From the NCBI GenBank assembly GCA_900552715.1, contig USAV01000082.1, forward strand, positions 1-8,369: DNA of 8,369 bases. Direction: 5' to 3'. Position numbers and translations under genes: made by a program. Positions 1-6,081 of the stretch are shown piece after piece. The stretch comes from an uncultured Veillonella sp. (lineage in GTDB: Bacteria > Bacillota > Negativicutes > Veillonellales > Veillonellaceae). Below the pieces are notes generated by a model. That model saw only the letters and a list, made by a program, of their open reading frames with translations, was not told where the DNA came from and searched no databases. The stretch's first letter is position 1; each line of letters starts with the position of its first letter.

Positions 1-61
1 CCCACACGGTGTTACCCGCTTGATTTTGAGTCAAGTGCGTCTGCCATTCCGCCACTCCGGC
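1..61 (-). tRNA. tRNA-Leu (anticodon CAA), 3' part cut by window edge
   Basis: Read on the minus strand, the acceptor 5' half GCCGGAG begins at 61 and is followed by TG, a D-arm, and a 5-bp anticodon stem CTTGA/TCAAG closing the loop CTCAAAA. The anticodon CAA lies at 28-26 and decodes UUG. After the anticodon arm comes a GC-rich long variable arm (GGGTAACACC), the type II structure expected of tRNA-Leu. The T-arm, the 3' acceptor strand and any CCA lie beyond position 1. It has its own consensus promoter and follows surE without a terminator. Confidence 0.95.
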
Positions 62-78
62 GTCTCGGAACATTTGTT

Positions 79-107
79 ATTATACAGATATCCCAAAACA
101 ATGTCAA
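79..107 (-). promoter_or_regulatory. Consensus sigma-A promoter of the tRNA-Leu gene
   Basis: On the minus strand a perfect -35 TTGACA (107-102) is separated by exactly 17 bases from a perfect -10 TATAAT (84-79). The predicted start, near 72-73, would give a 5' leader of only about 11 bases before the mature tRNA end at 61, to be removed by RNase P. The -35 box lies only 8 bases beyond the surE stop codon, so the promoter fills nearly the whole gap. Confidence 0.9.
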
Positions 108-115
108 CACATTTT

Positions 116-877
116 TTATATTTTATCTAAAATATTTTTAACCGTCTCCATACCGATTTCACATTGCTGCTTCCACGTAAGAGCTACACCTGTTATATAG
201 CCTTTACGAGCATATTCCACATCAGTAGGAACACTTTCAGCACCATAATCTAGCTCGCCTGCCAACCAATAGTAATCCTGCCCTCTTGAGTTAATGCGAG
301 CATCAATAATATTGCTATAAGTTTGTAAACCTTGGCTAACCATTTTAAAATGATCCCAATCACATACGCCACGTAACGGAAAGTTCACATTTAATAGGCC
401 ATCAAAATTCCCTTTCACATAAATTTTTTCTATCAATTCATGGATAAAGGGATGCATTTCATCCCCTCGTTCAGGAGAATATCGTTCCACAGATAATGCT
501 AACCCTGGAATGCCATAAAAACAACTTTCCATAGCAGCAGATACAGTACCAGAATATAGCACATCTGAGCCCAGATTAAAGCCATGGTTAATACCTGAAA
601 TCACAAGATCAGGCATATCATCACTCAATAAATAACTAAGGCCAAACTTCATGCAATCAGAAGGAGTTCCCGTTAGAGCATAAAGGCGAGGATTTTCATC
701 CTCGCCATTGTACGCGTCTAATTTTAAAGGAATCTCAGTCGTCAATGCATGGGATTTAGCACTTTGCTCATTTGCAGGTGCTACAACGGTAATTCGATAA
801 TATTGACTTAAGTACGATGCAAGACGGCGTAAACCATCTGCTAAAATACCATCATCATTACACATTAAAATATGCAT
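116..877 (-). CDS. surE: 5'/3'-nucleotidase SurE
   Basis: SurE is a cytosolic, metal-dependent phosphatase that dephosphorylates nucleoside monophosphates and, in some species, short polyphosphate. The 253-residue product has the family's usual length. It carries the N-terminal NDDG motif (Asp8 and Asp9 as metal ligands), Ser39 in the NEQSA segment, GTPSDC at 70-75, and SGINHG at 94-99, with Asn97 as the likely metal-binding asparagine, followed by the conserved SGTVSAAMES. LNVNFP follows at 162-167. I chose the ATG at 877 because AGGAG (887-883) sits 5 bases upstream. A GTG at 883 is in frame but overlaps that SD site, so it is an unlikely start. The gene follows the GT2 gene by 17 bases and is the last gene of the operon before the tRNA. 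Family assignment is very secure; the preferred substrate is not visible. Confidence 0.96.
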   Translation of the reverse strand: MHILMCNDDGILADGLRRLASYLSQYYRITVVAPANEQSAKSHALTTEIPLKLDAYNGEDENPRLYALTGTPSDCMKFGLSYLLSDDMPDLVISGINHGFNLGSDVLYSGTVSAAMESCFYGIPGLALSVERYSPERGDEMHPFIHELIEKIYVKGNFDGLLNVNFPLRGVCDWDHFKMVSQGLQTYSNIIDARINSRGQDYYWLAGELDYGAESVPTDVEYARKGYITGVALTWKQQCEIGMETVKNILDKI

Positions 878-894
878 AGTCACTCCTACAGATT

Positions 895-2157
895 CTATTT
901 TTTATTCTTATTCATATTGCCCATACGTGTTAATTTCACGTCATTCAAACCAACAGCTCGCGTATGAACTGTATGAGACCATTCCTTATTATGACGACGG
1001 AACCAACCTAAAATATTTACAGGAACCCAAGAGTATACAAAAATTGGATATAACAAATAGTAGAACCAAATTTTAGGTGGAACCTTAATTTTTAACAACA
1101 CAATAAGTGGGAATAAATATTGACCAATACCGATAATTTGCCATACAGACATCGGCATAATTTGATACAAAATATTTGTATAAATTGGCACATATGCATT
1201 GATATATGAAAAGACTAAATATATAGTTGTCAATAACAAGAAATAAGGCTGACTAACTTGTAAAATGCCATCCAGGATAACGATATTTCCTTGTTTAATA
1301 CCTGCGGCAAATAATTTAGGAATATATCGATCCGCACAGTCAAATTGACCTTGTGCCCAACGTAAACGTTGTTTACAAGAAGCCATCATAGTCGTAACTT
1401 TCTCATCATACACAATGGCATCATGAGCCCAAGTAGTTTTAAGACCATGTGTTAATAGCTTCATAGAGAATTCCATATCCTCAGTCAAGCTATTACAATC
1501 CCAGCCATATTCACGGATGATAGATGTACGTATACACATACCAGTACCACCTAGTGCAGTGGACAAGCCAATGCGGTATTTTGCCAAATGCCACATATGA
1601 TTAACCATCCAAAACATGATGGAAAATGTACCCGCAACCCAAGAGTCTGTTGGGTTTTTAGAGTTCAAATAACCTTGAATTACAGACTCACCTTTTTCAA
1701 GATGATCATTCATTTCTAACATAAATTGGGGATGTACTAAATTATCGGCATCAAAGATAAGAAAGGCATCATATTTCCGATCCATTTTTTCCACACGATC
1801 AAACATCCACCCCATGGCATAGCCTTTGCCTACTTCTTCTTTATTGAATCGTTCATGTACGTTGGCACCAGCAGCACTTGCTACCTCAGCAGTCTTATCT
1901 GTACAGTTATCGGCAACAACAAAGATATCGTACAACTCATCAGGATAGTCCAAACTACGTAAGTTTTTTACTAACTCACCAACTACGGCTTCCTCATTAT
2001 GAGCACACACAACGATAGCAAAGGAATTTTTAGGGGTATAGTTTTTATGTACTCGAGACCGCCACATACCAATTACGGCGAGCACAAAATAATAAACCGT
2101 ATAAATTACGATTATTACCTGCATAGGGATCAATATCAGATCCAGTAGGTAATTCAT
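895..2157 (-). CDS. Membrane-bound family 2 glycosyltransferase (processive type)
   Basis: This 420-residue inner-membrane protein has one N-terminal membrane helix (about residues 5-30), a cytosolic GT-A domain of family GT2, and about three C-terminal hydrophobic helices (roughly 295-325, 338-357 and 363-385). Catalytic signatures are CAHNEE (51-56), ADNCTD (82-87), the metal-binding DAD (136-138), TED (225-227, with the likely base Asp227) and QRLRW (263-267). The last is the QxxRW acceptor motif typical of processive synthases such as cellulose, hyaluronan and poly-GlcNAc synthases. Length and layout resemble IcaA/PgaC and HasA, but no PilZ domain or partner gene is nearby, so sugar and product are unknown. 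The ATG at 2157 is preferred because GGAGG (2170-2166) lies 8 bases upstream; the in-frame GTG at 2172 overlaps that SD. It lies 19 bases after pssA, which suggests a lipid acceptor or a membrane-linked role (inference). The C-terminus is basic and rich in Asn and Lys. Confidence 0.9.
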   Translation of the reverse strand: MNYLLDLILIPMQVIIVIYTVYYFVLAVIGMWRSRVHKNYTPKNSFAIVVCAHNEEAVVGELVKNLRSLDYPDELYDIFVVADNCTDKTAEVASAAGANVHERFNKEEVGKGYAMGWMFDRVEKMDRKYDAFLIFDADNLVHPQFMLEMNDHLEKGESVIQGYLNSKNPTDSWVAGTFSIMFWMVNHMWHLAKYRIGLSTALGGTGMCIRTSIIREYGWDCNSLTEDMEFSMKLLTHGLKTTWAHDAIVYDEKVTTMMASCKQRLRWAQGQFDCADRYIPKLFAAGIKQGNIVILDGILQVSQPYFLLLTTIYLVFSYINAYVPIYTNILYQIMPMSVWQIIGIGQYLFPLIVLLKIKVPPKIWFYYLLYPIFVYSWVPVNILGWFRRHNKEWSHTVHTRAVGLNDVKLTRMGNMNKNKK

Positions 2158-2176
2158 ACTATTATCCTCCACACAC

Positions 2177-2848
2177 TTATTTACGCACTATATTTAACGC
2201 CCCATTAACAAGGCCAAATACTACATAACCAGCAAAGATCATTACTGCCCATGTATGCCAATCATATACGAGACAAGCTATGACAAAAATAGCAGTTAGT
2301 ACAATGGAAAGTTTATTAATATAGATTGCAGTTTTACCTTTGAAGTCTGGGTATTTTACTTCACTAACCATTAAGAAGCCTACACCAATCATGCAAACTA
2401 CTAATACAAATTGAGGAACCTCTACACCACACAATACGTAGGTAGCCGCCAAGCAACCTGCAGCCGGAATTGGCAATCCTTCAAAATAACCATGAACTTC
2501 TTCGGTTTTAATGTTAAAGCGAGCAAGACGGAATGCGCCCAATACAGCAAATACTAATAATGGTACATAGGCAATCCATCCCAAACCATAAAGCTCTTTC
2601 ATATATAACATATAAGCTGGTGCTACACCAAAGCCTACAACATCAGACAAAGAATCTAATTCACGACCCATAGGTCCTGCCACACCTAAAGCTCTCGCTA
2701 CACGACCATCTAAACCATCAGCAACTAAGGATAATAGTACGCAGATAGCAGCATAGAAGGTATTCCCTGTGGCAGAGAATGTGATACCTAGAACACCAAA
2801 AGCTAAATTAGCACTGGTAAACAAATTTGGAATAATAGATTTATTCAT
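2177..2848 (-). CDS. pssA: CDP-diacylglycerol-serine O-phosphatidyltransferase (PS synthase)
   Basis: The product transfers phosphatidyl from CDP-diacylglycerol to L-serine, forming phosphatidylserine in the inner membrane. The 223-residue protein is a multi-pass CDP-alcohol phosphatidyltransferase of the Bacillus-type short PS synthase class. It has the complete signature D-x2-D-G-x2-A-R-x8-G-x3-D-x3-D, with Asp44, Asp47, Gly48, Ala51-Arg52, Gly61, Asp65 and the catalytic Asp69. The remainder is mostly hydrophobic helices. The ATG at 2848 is supported by GGGAGG (2861-2856) 7 bases upstream; an in-frame GTG at 2878 would add ten residues with no matching SD. The start overlaps the psd stop by 8 bases (ATGAATAA), and the SD is inside psd codons, so translational coupling is likely. 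Pairing with psd supports the serine rather than the glycerol-phosphate substrate. Confidence 0.94.
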   Translation of the reverse strand: MNKSIIPNLFTSANLAFGVLGITFSATGNTFYAAICVLLSLVADGLDGRVARALGVAGPMGRELDSLSDVVGFGVAPAYMLYMKELYGLGWIAYVPLLVFAVLGAFRLARFNIKTEEVHGYFEGLPIPAAGCLAATYVLCGVEVPQFVLVVCMIGVGFLMVSEVKYPDFKGKTAIYINKLSIVLTAIFVIACLVYDWHTWAVMIFAGYVVFGLVNGALNIVRK

Positions 2849-3482
2849 GACGCAACCTCCCGATAACAGTGTCTCCACCTGTAATATGTTGACCTTTTTC
2901 CACGAACAACTCTACATCCTTATCCATGTAGATTTCAGTACAAGAACCGAATTTAATCATCCCGTACAATTGGCCGCGTTCAAGCACGCTATCAAGGTCT
3001 GTCCAAGATACGATACGACGCGCTAAAAGGCCTGCAATTTGTGTTACCAATACGGAAGTACGATCATTTTCAATACAAATAGTATGACGTTCATTTTCAA
3101 AACCTACACTATCTTTAAAAGCAGGCAAGAAACTGCCCATTGTGTAGTGACGGTATGTAATTTTACCGTCAATAGGCGCACGATTAGCATGTACGTCAAA
3201 AACAGATAGGAAAATAGTTACTTTTTTACACTCTTTATGTAAGTAAATATCTTCGTATACATCAGAAATATCCATAATTTTACCATCCGCTGGAGATAAA
3301 ATTAAATCTGGATCTTGAGGGATTACACGTTTAGGATTTCTAAAGAAATTGACGAAAAATAATGCCAGAATAAATGAAATAATCGCAATTACATAATGTC
3401 CTAAAAATCCTAATACCACCGCGATAATGAGCATAGCCCCTATCAGTGGAAACCCTTCCTTAATTATTGGTCCTGTAGGCAC
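2841..3482 (-). CDS. psd: Phosphatidylserine decarboxylase, short (type II) proenzyme
   Basis: The enzyme decarboxylates phosphatidylserine to phosphatidylethanolamine at the membrane, using a pyruvoyl group made by self-cleavage. The 213-residue protein has the short family form. One or two hydrophobic stretches (about 11-45) are followed by SPADG (63-67, Asp66), SVFDVHANR (93-101, His98) and the processing site KFGS, with cleavage expected between Gly179 and Ser180. Asp66, His98 and Ser180 match the family's self-processing triad. The small alpha chain would begin as the pyruvoyl form of Ser180. The start is GTG at 3482 with AGGAG (3496-3492) 9 bases upstream, and that SD adjoins the stop codon of the preceding glycosyltransferase. 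Pathway order is reversed in the operon: the decarboxylase precedes the synthase. Confidence is high because all catalytic residues are present. Confidence 0.95.
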   Translation of the reverse strand: MPTGPIIKEGFPLIGAMLIIAVVLGFLGHYVIAIISFILALFFVNFFRNPKRVIPQDPDLILSPADGKIMDISDVYEDIYLHKECKKVTIFLSVFDVHANRAPIDGKITYRHYTMGSFLPAFKDSVGFENERHTICIENDRTSVLVTQIAGLLARRIVSWTDLDSVLERGQLYGMIKFGSCTEIYMDKDVELFVEKGQHITGGDTVIGRLRHE

Positions 3483-3496
3483 GATTCAACACTCCT

Positions 3497-4219
3497 CTAT
3501 TTATTTCTAATAACGGTCCACATAAACTTCGGAATAGCCAACATGCGGCCAATCCGTTGAGGTTCTAAATATAATCGATACAACCATTCGAGACGATTGC
3601 GTTGCATCCATTCTGGAGCCCGAGGAATATTACCTGCCAACACATCAAAGGAACCACCTATGCCGATAGCAACAACGCCATCCAGGTGACTCAATTTTTC
3701 TGAAATCCATTGTTCTTGCTTTGGTACGCCTAAGGCAACAAAGACTAATTTTGCCTTAGACTCACTAATAGCTTTAACGATTTCTTGTTCCTCTGTGCTA
3801 TCGAAGAATCCATCATGAATCCCTGCTATATTTAACGGACCAACTTGGGCAGATAAATTATCAATTGCTCGTTGAGCAACACCAGGTGCTGCCCCTAAGC
3901 AGTATACAGGAATTTGACGTTCAGCCGCAACTTTAAATAATCGTTTAGTTACGTCTACACCAGTTACGCGTTCAGGAACATGTTCACCTTGACGCTCTGC
4001 AGCCCACAAAATGCCAGCCCCGTCAGGAACGACGAGACTAGCATTATTCAATATGGTGTGCAATGTAGGATTTTCATTTGCCAACATAACCATTTCTGCA
4101 TTAGCCGTGGCTACTAAATGTAGTCCCGGCTCTTCAGTTAATTGTAAAATACGTTGGACAGCCTCATCCATTGTTACACAATCGATAGGCACAGATAAAA
4201 CAGAAATACGTTTATTCAA
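3497..4219 (-). CDS. WecG/TagA/CpsF family glycosyltransferase (GT26)
   Basis: Members transfer a sugar, often N-acetylmannosamine or its uronic acid, onto an undecaprenyl-diphosphate-linked GlcNAc at the inner face of the membrane, for teichoic acid linkage units, enterobacterial common antigen or capsule. The 240-residue protein shows TAN (38-40), PDGAG (65-69, with the likely catalytic base Asp66), VYCLGA (105-110), FVALGVPKQEQW (160-171), GIGGSFDVLAG (186-196) and the C-terminal RAPEWMQRNRLEWLYRL (200-216), all family hallmarks. The basic, aromatic C-terminus matches the membrane-associating appendage known in TagA. It starts with TTG at 4219, supported by GGAG (4230-4227) 7 bases upstream, and lies 15 bases after guaB. 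I leave out a symbol because the glycan is unknown: a bacterium with an outer membrane would not be expected to make wall teichoic acid, so capsule or surface polysaccharide is likelier (inference). Confidence 0.9.
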   Translation of the reverse strand: MNKRISVLSVPIDCVTMDEAVQRILQLTEEPGLHLVATANAEMVMLANENPTLHTILNNASLVVPDGAGILWAAERQGEHVPERVTGVDVTKRLFKVAAERQIPVYCLGAAPGVAQRAIDNLSAQVGPLNIAGIHDGFFDSTEEQEIVKAISESKAKLVFVALGVPKQEQWISEKLSHLDGVVAIGIGGSFDVLAGNIPRAPEWMQRNRLEWLYRLYLEPQRIGRMLAIPKFMWTVIRNK

Positions 4220-4234
4220 TGTAATACTCCATTA

Positions 4235-5689
4235 TCAACCACTATAATTTGGTGCTTCAACGGTAATGCTTACATCATGCGGATGACTTTCTTTTAAACC
4301 AGCCGCTGTAATTTGAATGAATTGAGTATTTTCAATCATTTCTTGGATGTTATGACATCCGCAATACCCCATACTTGCACGCAAACCACCAACCATTTGG
4401 AAAATTGTATCAGCCAACATACCTTTATATGGCACGCGACCTTCAATACCTTCAGGAACTAATTTCTTAGCTTCTGTTTGGAAATAACGATCTTTACTAC
4501 CAAGTTTCATAGCACCTAAACTACCCATGCCACGGTATACTTTATAGGAACGACCTTGGTAAATCACTGTTTCTCCTGGACTTTCATCAGTACCAGCTAA
4601 AATATTCCCCATCATGACTACATTAGCACCAGCAGCAATAGCTTTGGCAATATCGCCAGAATATTTAATGCCTCCATCAGCGATGATAGGAATGCCATGG
4701 CGACGACCTACTTGAGCAGACTCGTAAACTGCAGTAATTTGAGGTACCCCAATACCTGCAATAACGCGAGTTGTACAAATAGAACCAGGTCCAATACCAA
4801 CCTTAACAGCATCAGCACCAGCTTCAATAAGAGCCTCTGTACCAGCTGCAGTAGCCACATTACCTGCAATAACAGGAATATGAGGATAAGCTTGTTTAAT
4901 TTCTTTCAATGTACGTAGTACGCCTGCAGAATGCCCATGTGCTGTATCTACAATGATTACATCAGCCTTTGCAGATACAAGTGCATCAAGACGATCATAT
5001 AAATCTTTAGACACACCAACAGCAGCACCAACTAATAGGCGGCCACTACCATCTTTAGCTGAATTTGGATATTTTGTCGCTTTTTCAATATCTTTTATAG
5101 TAATTAATCCTTTTAAGTTTCCATCATCATCTACAAGAGGTAATTTTTCAATGCGATGTTCACTTAAAATTGCTTTCGCCTCTTCAAGAGATGTACCTTC
5201 TGGTGCAGTAACAAGGGAATCCTTTGTCATGCAGTCTCCGATTTGGCGAGTTAAATCAGTTTCAAAACGCATATCGCGATTTGTAATGATCCCTACTAGT
5301 TTACCATGTTCTGTGATAGGTACACCAGAAATTTTATATTTTTCCATAATTTCTGCTGCATCAGATAGTAAATTTTGAGGGCTTAAGAAAATAGGATCGA
5401 CGATAACACCATGTTCAGAGCGTTTTACCTTATCAACTTCATGGGCTTGTTCTTCAATAGACATATTTTTATGGATAACACCAAGGCCACCTTCACGAGC
5501 CATAGCAATAGCCATACGGGATTCAGTAACTGTATCCATCCCAGAACTAATCATAGGGATATTCAATGTAATGTCACGAGTTAGTTGAGTTTTTAACTCT
5601 ACTTGATGTGGTAGTACATCAGAAGCCGCTGGTACTAACAAAACATCATCAAAAGTTAGTCCACGCATACCGAATTTATCGTCTCTCAT
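4235..5689 (-). CDS. guaB: Inosine-5'-monophosphate dehydrogenase
   Basis: The enzyme oxidises IMP to XMP with NAD+, the committed step of guanine nucleotide synthesis, in the cytosol as a tetramer. The 484-residue protein has the full family layout. A TIM-barrel start (LTFDDVLLVP at 11-20) is interrupted by two CBS domains (about 95-205). The barrel then resumes with the active-site loop GPGSICTTR (300-308, nucleophile Cys305), the phosphate-binding ADGG (337-340), GMGSLGAM (387-394) and the mobile-flap Arg401-Tyr402. All catalytic residues are intact. The start ATG at 5689 has AAGGA (5701-5697) 7 bases upstream. Only about 20 bases separate this SD region from the T-rich tail of an upstream hairpin, so guaB probably depends on transcription passing that hairpin. 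It heads the downstream six-gene run. Confidence 0.98.
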   Translation of the reverse strand: MRDDKFGMRGLTFDDVLLVPAASDVLPHQVELKTQLTRDITLNIPMISSGMDTVTESRMAIAMAREGGLGVIHKNMSIEEQAHEVDKVKRSEHGVIVDPIFLSPQNLLSDAAEIMEKYKISGVPITEHGKLVGIITNRDMRFETDLTRQIGDCMTKDSLVTAPEGTSLEEAKAILSEHRIEKLPLVDDDGNLKGLITIKDIEKATKYPNSAKDGSGRLLVGAAVGVSKDLYDRLDALVSAKADVIIVDTAHGHSAGVLRTLKEIKQAYPHIPVIAGNVATAAGTEALIEAGADAVKVGIGPGSICTTRVIAGIGVPQITAVYESAQVGRRHGIPIIADGGIKYSGDIAKAIAAGANVVMMGNILAGTDESPGETVIYQGRSYKVYRGMGSLGAMKLGSKDRYFQTEAKKLVPEGIEGRVPYKGMLADTIFQMVGGLRASMGYCGCHNIQEMIENTQFIQITAAGLKESHPHDVSITVEAPNYSG

Positions 5690-5710
5690 ATTTAATTCCT
5701 TTCCGTATAA

Positions 5711-5763
5711 TAAAACAAAACTACGACCCGCCTAGTCCATCTGGACTAGGCGGTCAGTCGTAG
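5711..5763 (-). terminator. Long stem-loop with T-rich tail; terminator or attenuator before guaB
   Basis: Read on the minus strand, a 7-bp outer stem (5763-5757 with 5727-5721) and a perfect 11-bp inner stem (5753-5743 with 5738-5728) are joined by a 3-base bulge (5756-5754) on one side and closed by a 4-base loop (5742-5739). The 3' arm is followed directly by TTTTGTTTTA (5720-5711). This has intrinsic-terminator form in the minus direction only; the plus-strand 3' side has no T-run. It begins one base after the tautomerase stop codon and ends about 21 bases before the guaB ATG. Since no guaB promoter is visible downstream of it, partial termination or attenuation is plausible (inference). 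Confidence 0.85.
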
Positions 5764-5764
5764 C

Positions 5765-5950
5765 TTAGCGTTCAGACCGCAAAATGCCGCCTTCCATATA
5801 ATCATCTTTTTTCATATCTACGAAGATAATCTTTACTGCGTCAGCAGGTACATTAACGATATCAACCGCAGCTTTAGTGATAGCTTCACCTAATTGTTTT
5901 TTTTGTTCTTTTGTGCGCCCTTCAACGAGCTCTACATGAATAAGTGGCAT
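5765..5950 (-). CDS. 4-oxalocrotonate tautomerase-like small protein
   Basis: This protein of 61 codons has the size of the 4-oxalocrotonate tautomerase monomer, which forms hexamers using the amino group of N-terminal proline as catalytic base. After removal of Met the chain begins Pro1-Leu-Ile-His and keeps EGRT with Arg11, then the family's helix and strand pattern. The canonical Arg39 is Lys and Phe50 is Tyr by ungapped alignment with the family, so the classical catechol-pathway substrate is doubtful. Many bacteria carry such paralogues with unknown substrates. The ATG at 5950 is supported by GGAGG (5960-5956) 5 bases upstream and by the need for Pro directly after Met; 23 extra in-frame codons upstream overlap the promoter. 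It has its own promoter and is followed by the hairpin before guaB. Family is secure, function unknown. Confidence 0.88.
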   Translation of the reverse strand: MPLIHVELVEGRTKEQKKQLGEAITKAAVDIVNVPADAVKIIFVDMKKDDYMEGGILRSER

Positions 5951-5992
5951 ATTGACCTCCATAGATGAAAATGAAATAAATTTGTTTGTTCT

Positions 5993-6021
5993 ATTATACG
6001 GTATGAGGAACAGATACACAA
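5993..6021 (-). promoter_or_regulatory. Sigma-A promoter upstream of the tautomerase-guaB region
   Basis: On the minus strand a perfect -10 TATAAT (5998-5993) follows a -35-like TTGTGT (6021-6016) with a 17-base spacer. The start would fall near 5986, giving a leader of about 35 bases before the tautomerase ATG, with a good SD at 5960-5956. It is the nearest clear promoter upstream of guaB and may therefore serve the whole seven-gene stretch. The -35 matches consensus in only three positions (TTG), so activation or an upstream A/T element may matter. Confidence 0.75.
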
Positions 6022-6043
6022 GGGAAAAACCCAGATAAAATCT
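6022..6043. repeat. Two abutting 11-bp palindromes just upstream of the -35 box
   Basis: On the plus strand GGGAAAAACCC (6022-6032) is followed with no gap by AGATAAAATCT (6033-6043). Each is symmetric, with A-rich centres 11 bases apart, about one helical turn. The pair abuts the -35 hexamer of the tautomerase promoter. It could be an activator site, an A/T-rich element contacted by RNA polymerase alpha, or chance in AT-rich DNA. No strong terminator for recG was seen in the surrounding gap (5951-6081). Confidence 0.4.
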
Positions 6044-6081
6044 AATATTATCGCTACTTATGTACTTATTATTCCTACCTC

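Noticed and set aside
2769..3026. Plus-strand open frame of 85 codons over the pssA/psd junction
   Set aside because: It lies antisense to two well-supported genes, has no SD and shows no recognisable family features; it is a shadow frame.
4011..4247. Plus-strand open frame of 78 codons over the GT26 gene
   Set aside because: Antisense shadow of a gene with all family motifs intact.
4697..5378. Plus-strand open frames of 73 and 141 codons inside guaB
   Set aside because: They are antisense to a complete IMP dehydrogenase gene, with low-complexity Ser/Thr/Asn-rich translations and no ribosome binding site.
5690..5720. A guaB promoter in the T-rich tail of the hairpin (TATTAT/TTATAC as -10)
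   Set aside because: No acceptable -35 lies at 16-18 bases upstream, and the start would leave almost no leader before the guaB SD.
5769..5820. Weak promoter inside the tautomerase gene (TTCGTA-17-TTATAT, minus strand)
   Set aside because: Each hexamer matches consensus in only about three positions, which is expected by chance in AT-rich DNA.
5951..6019. N-terminal extension of 23 codons on the tautomerase
   Set aside because: The extension overlaps the promoter, lacks an SD, and would bury the catalytic proline that must follow the initiator Met.
6022..6081. Terminator for recG
   Set aside because: Only short AT-rich or 3-4 bp stems are present and none has a convincing stem plus T-run; the two short palindromes fit a promoter-adjacent element better.
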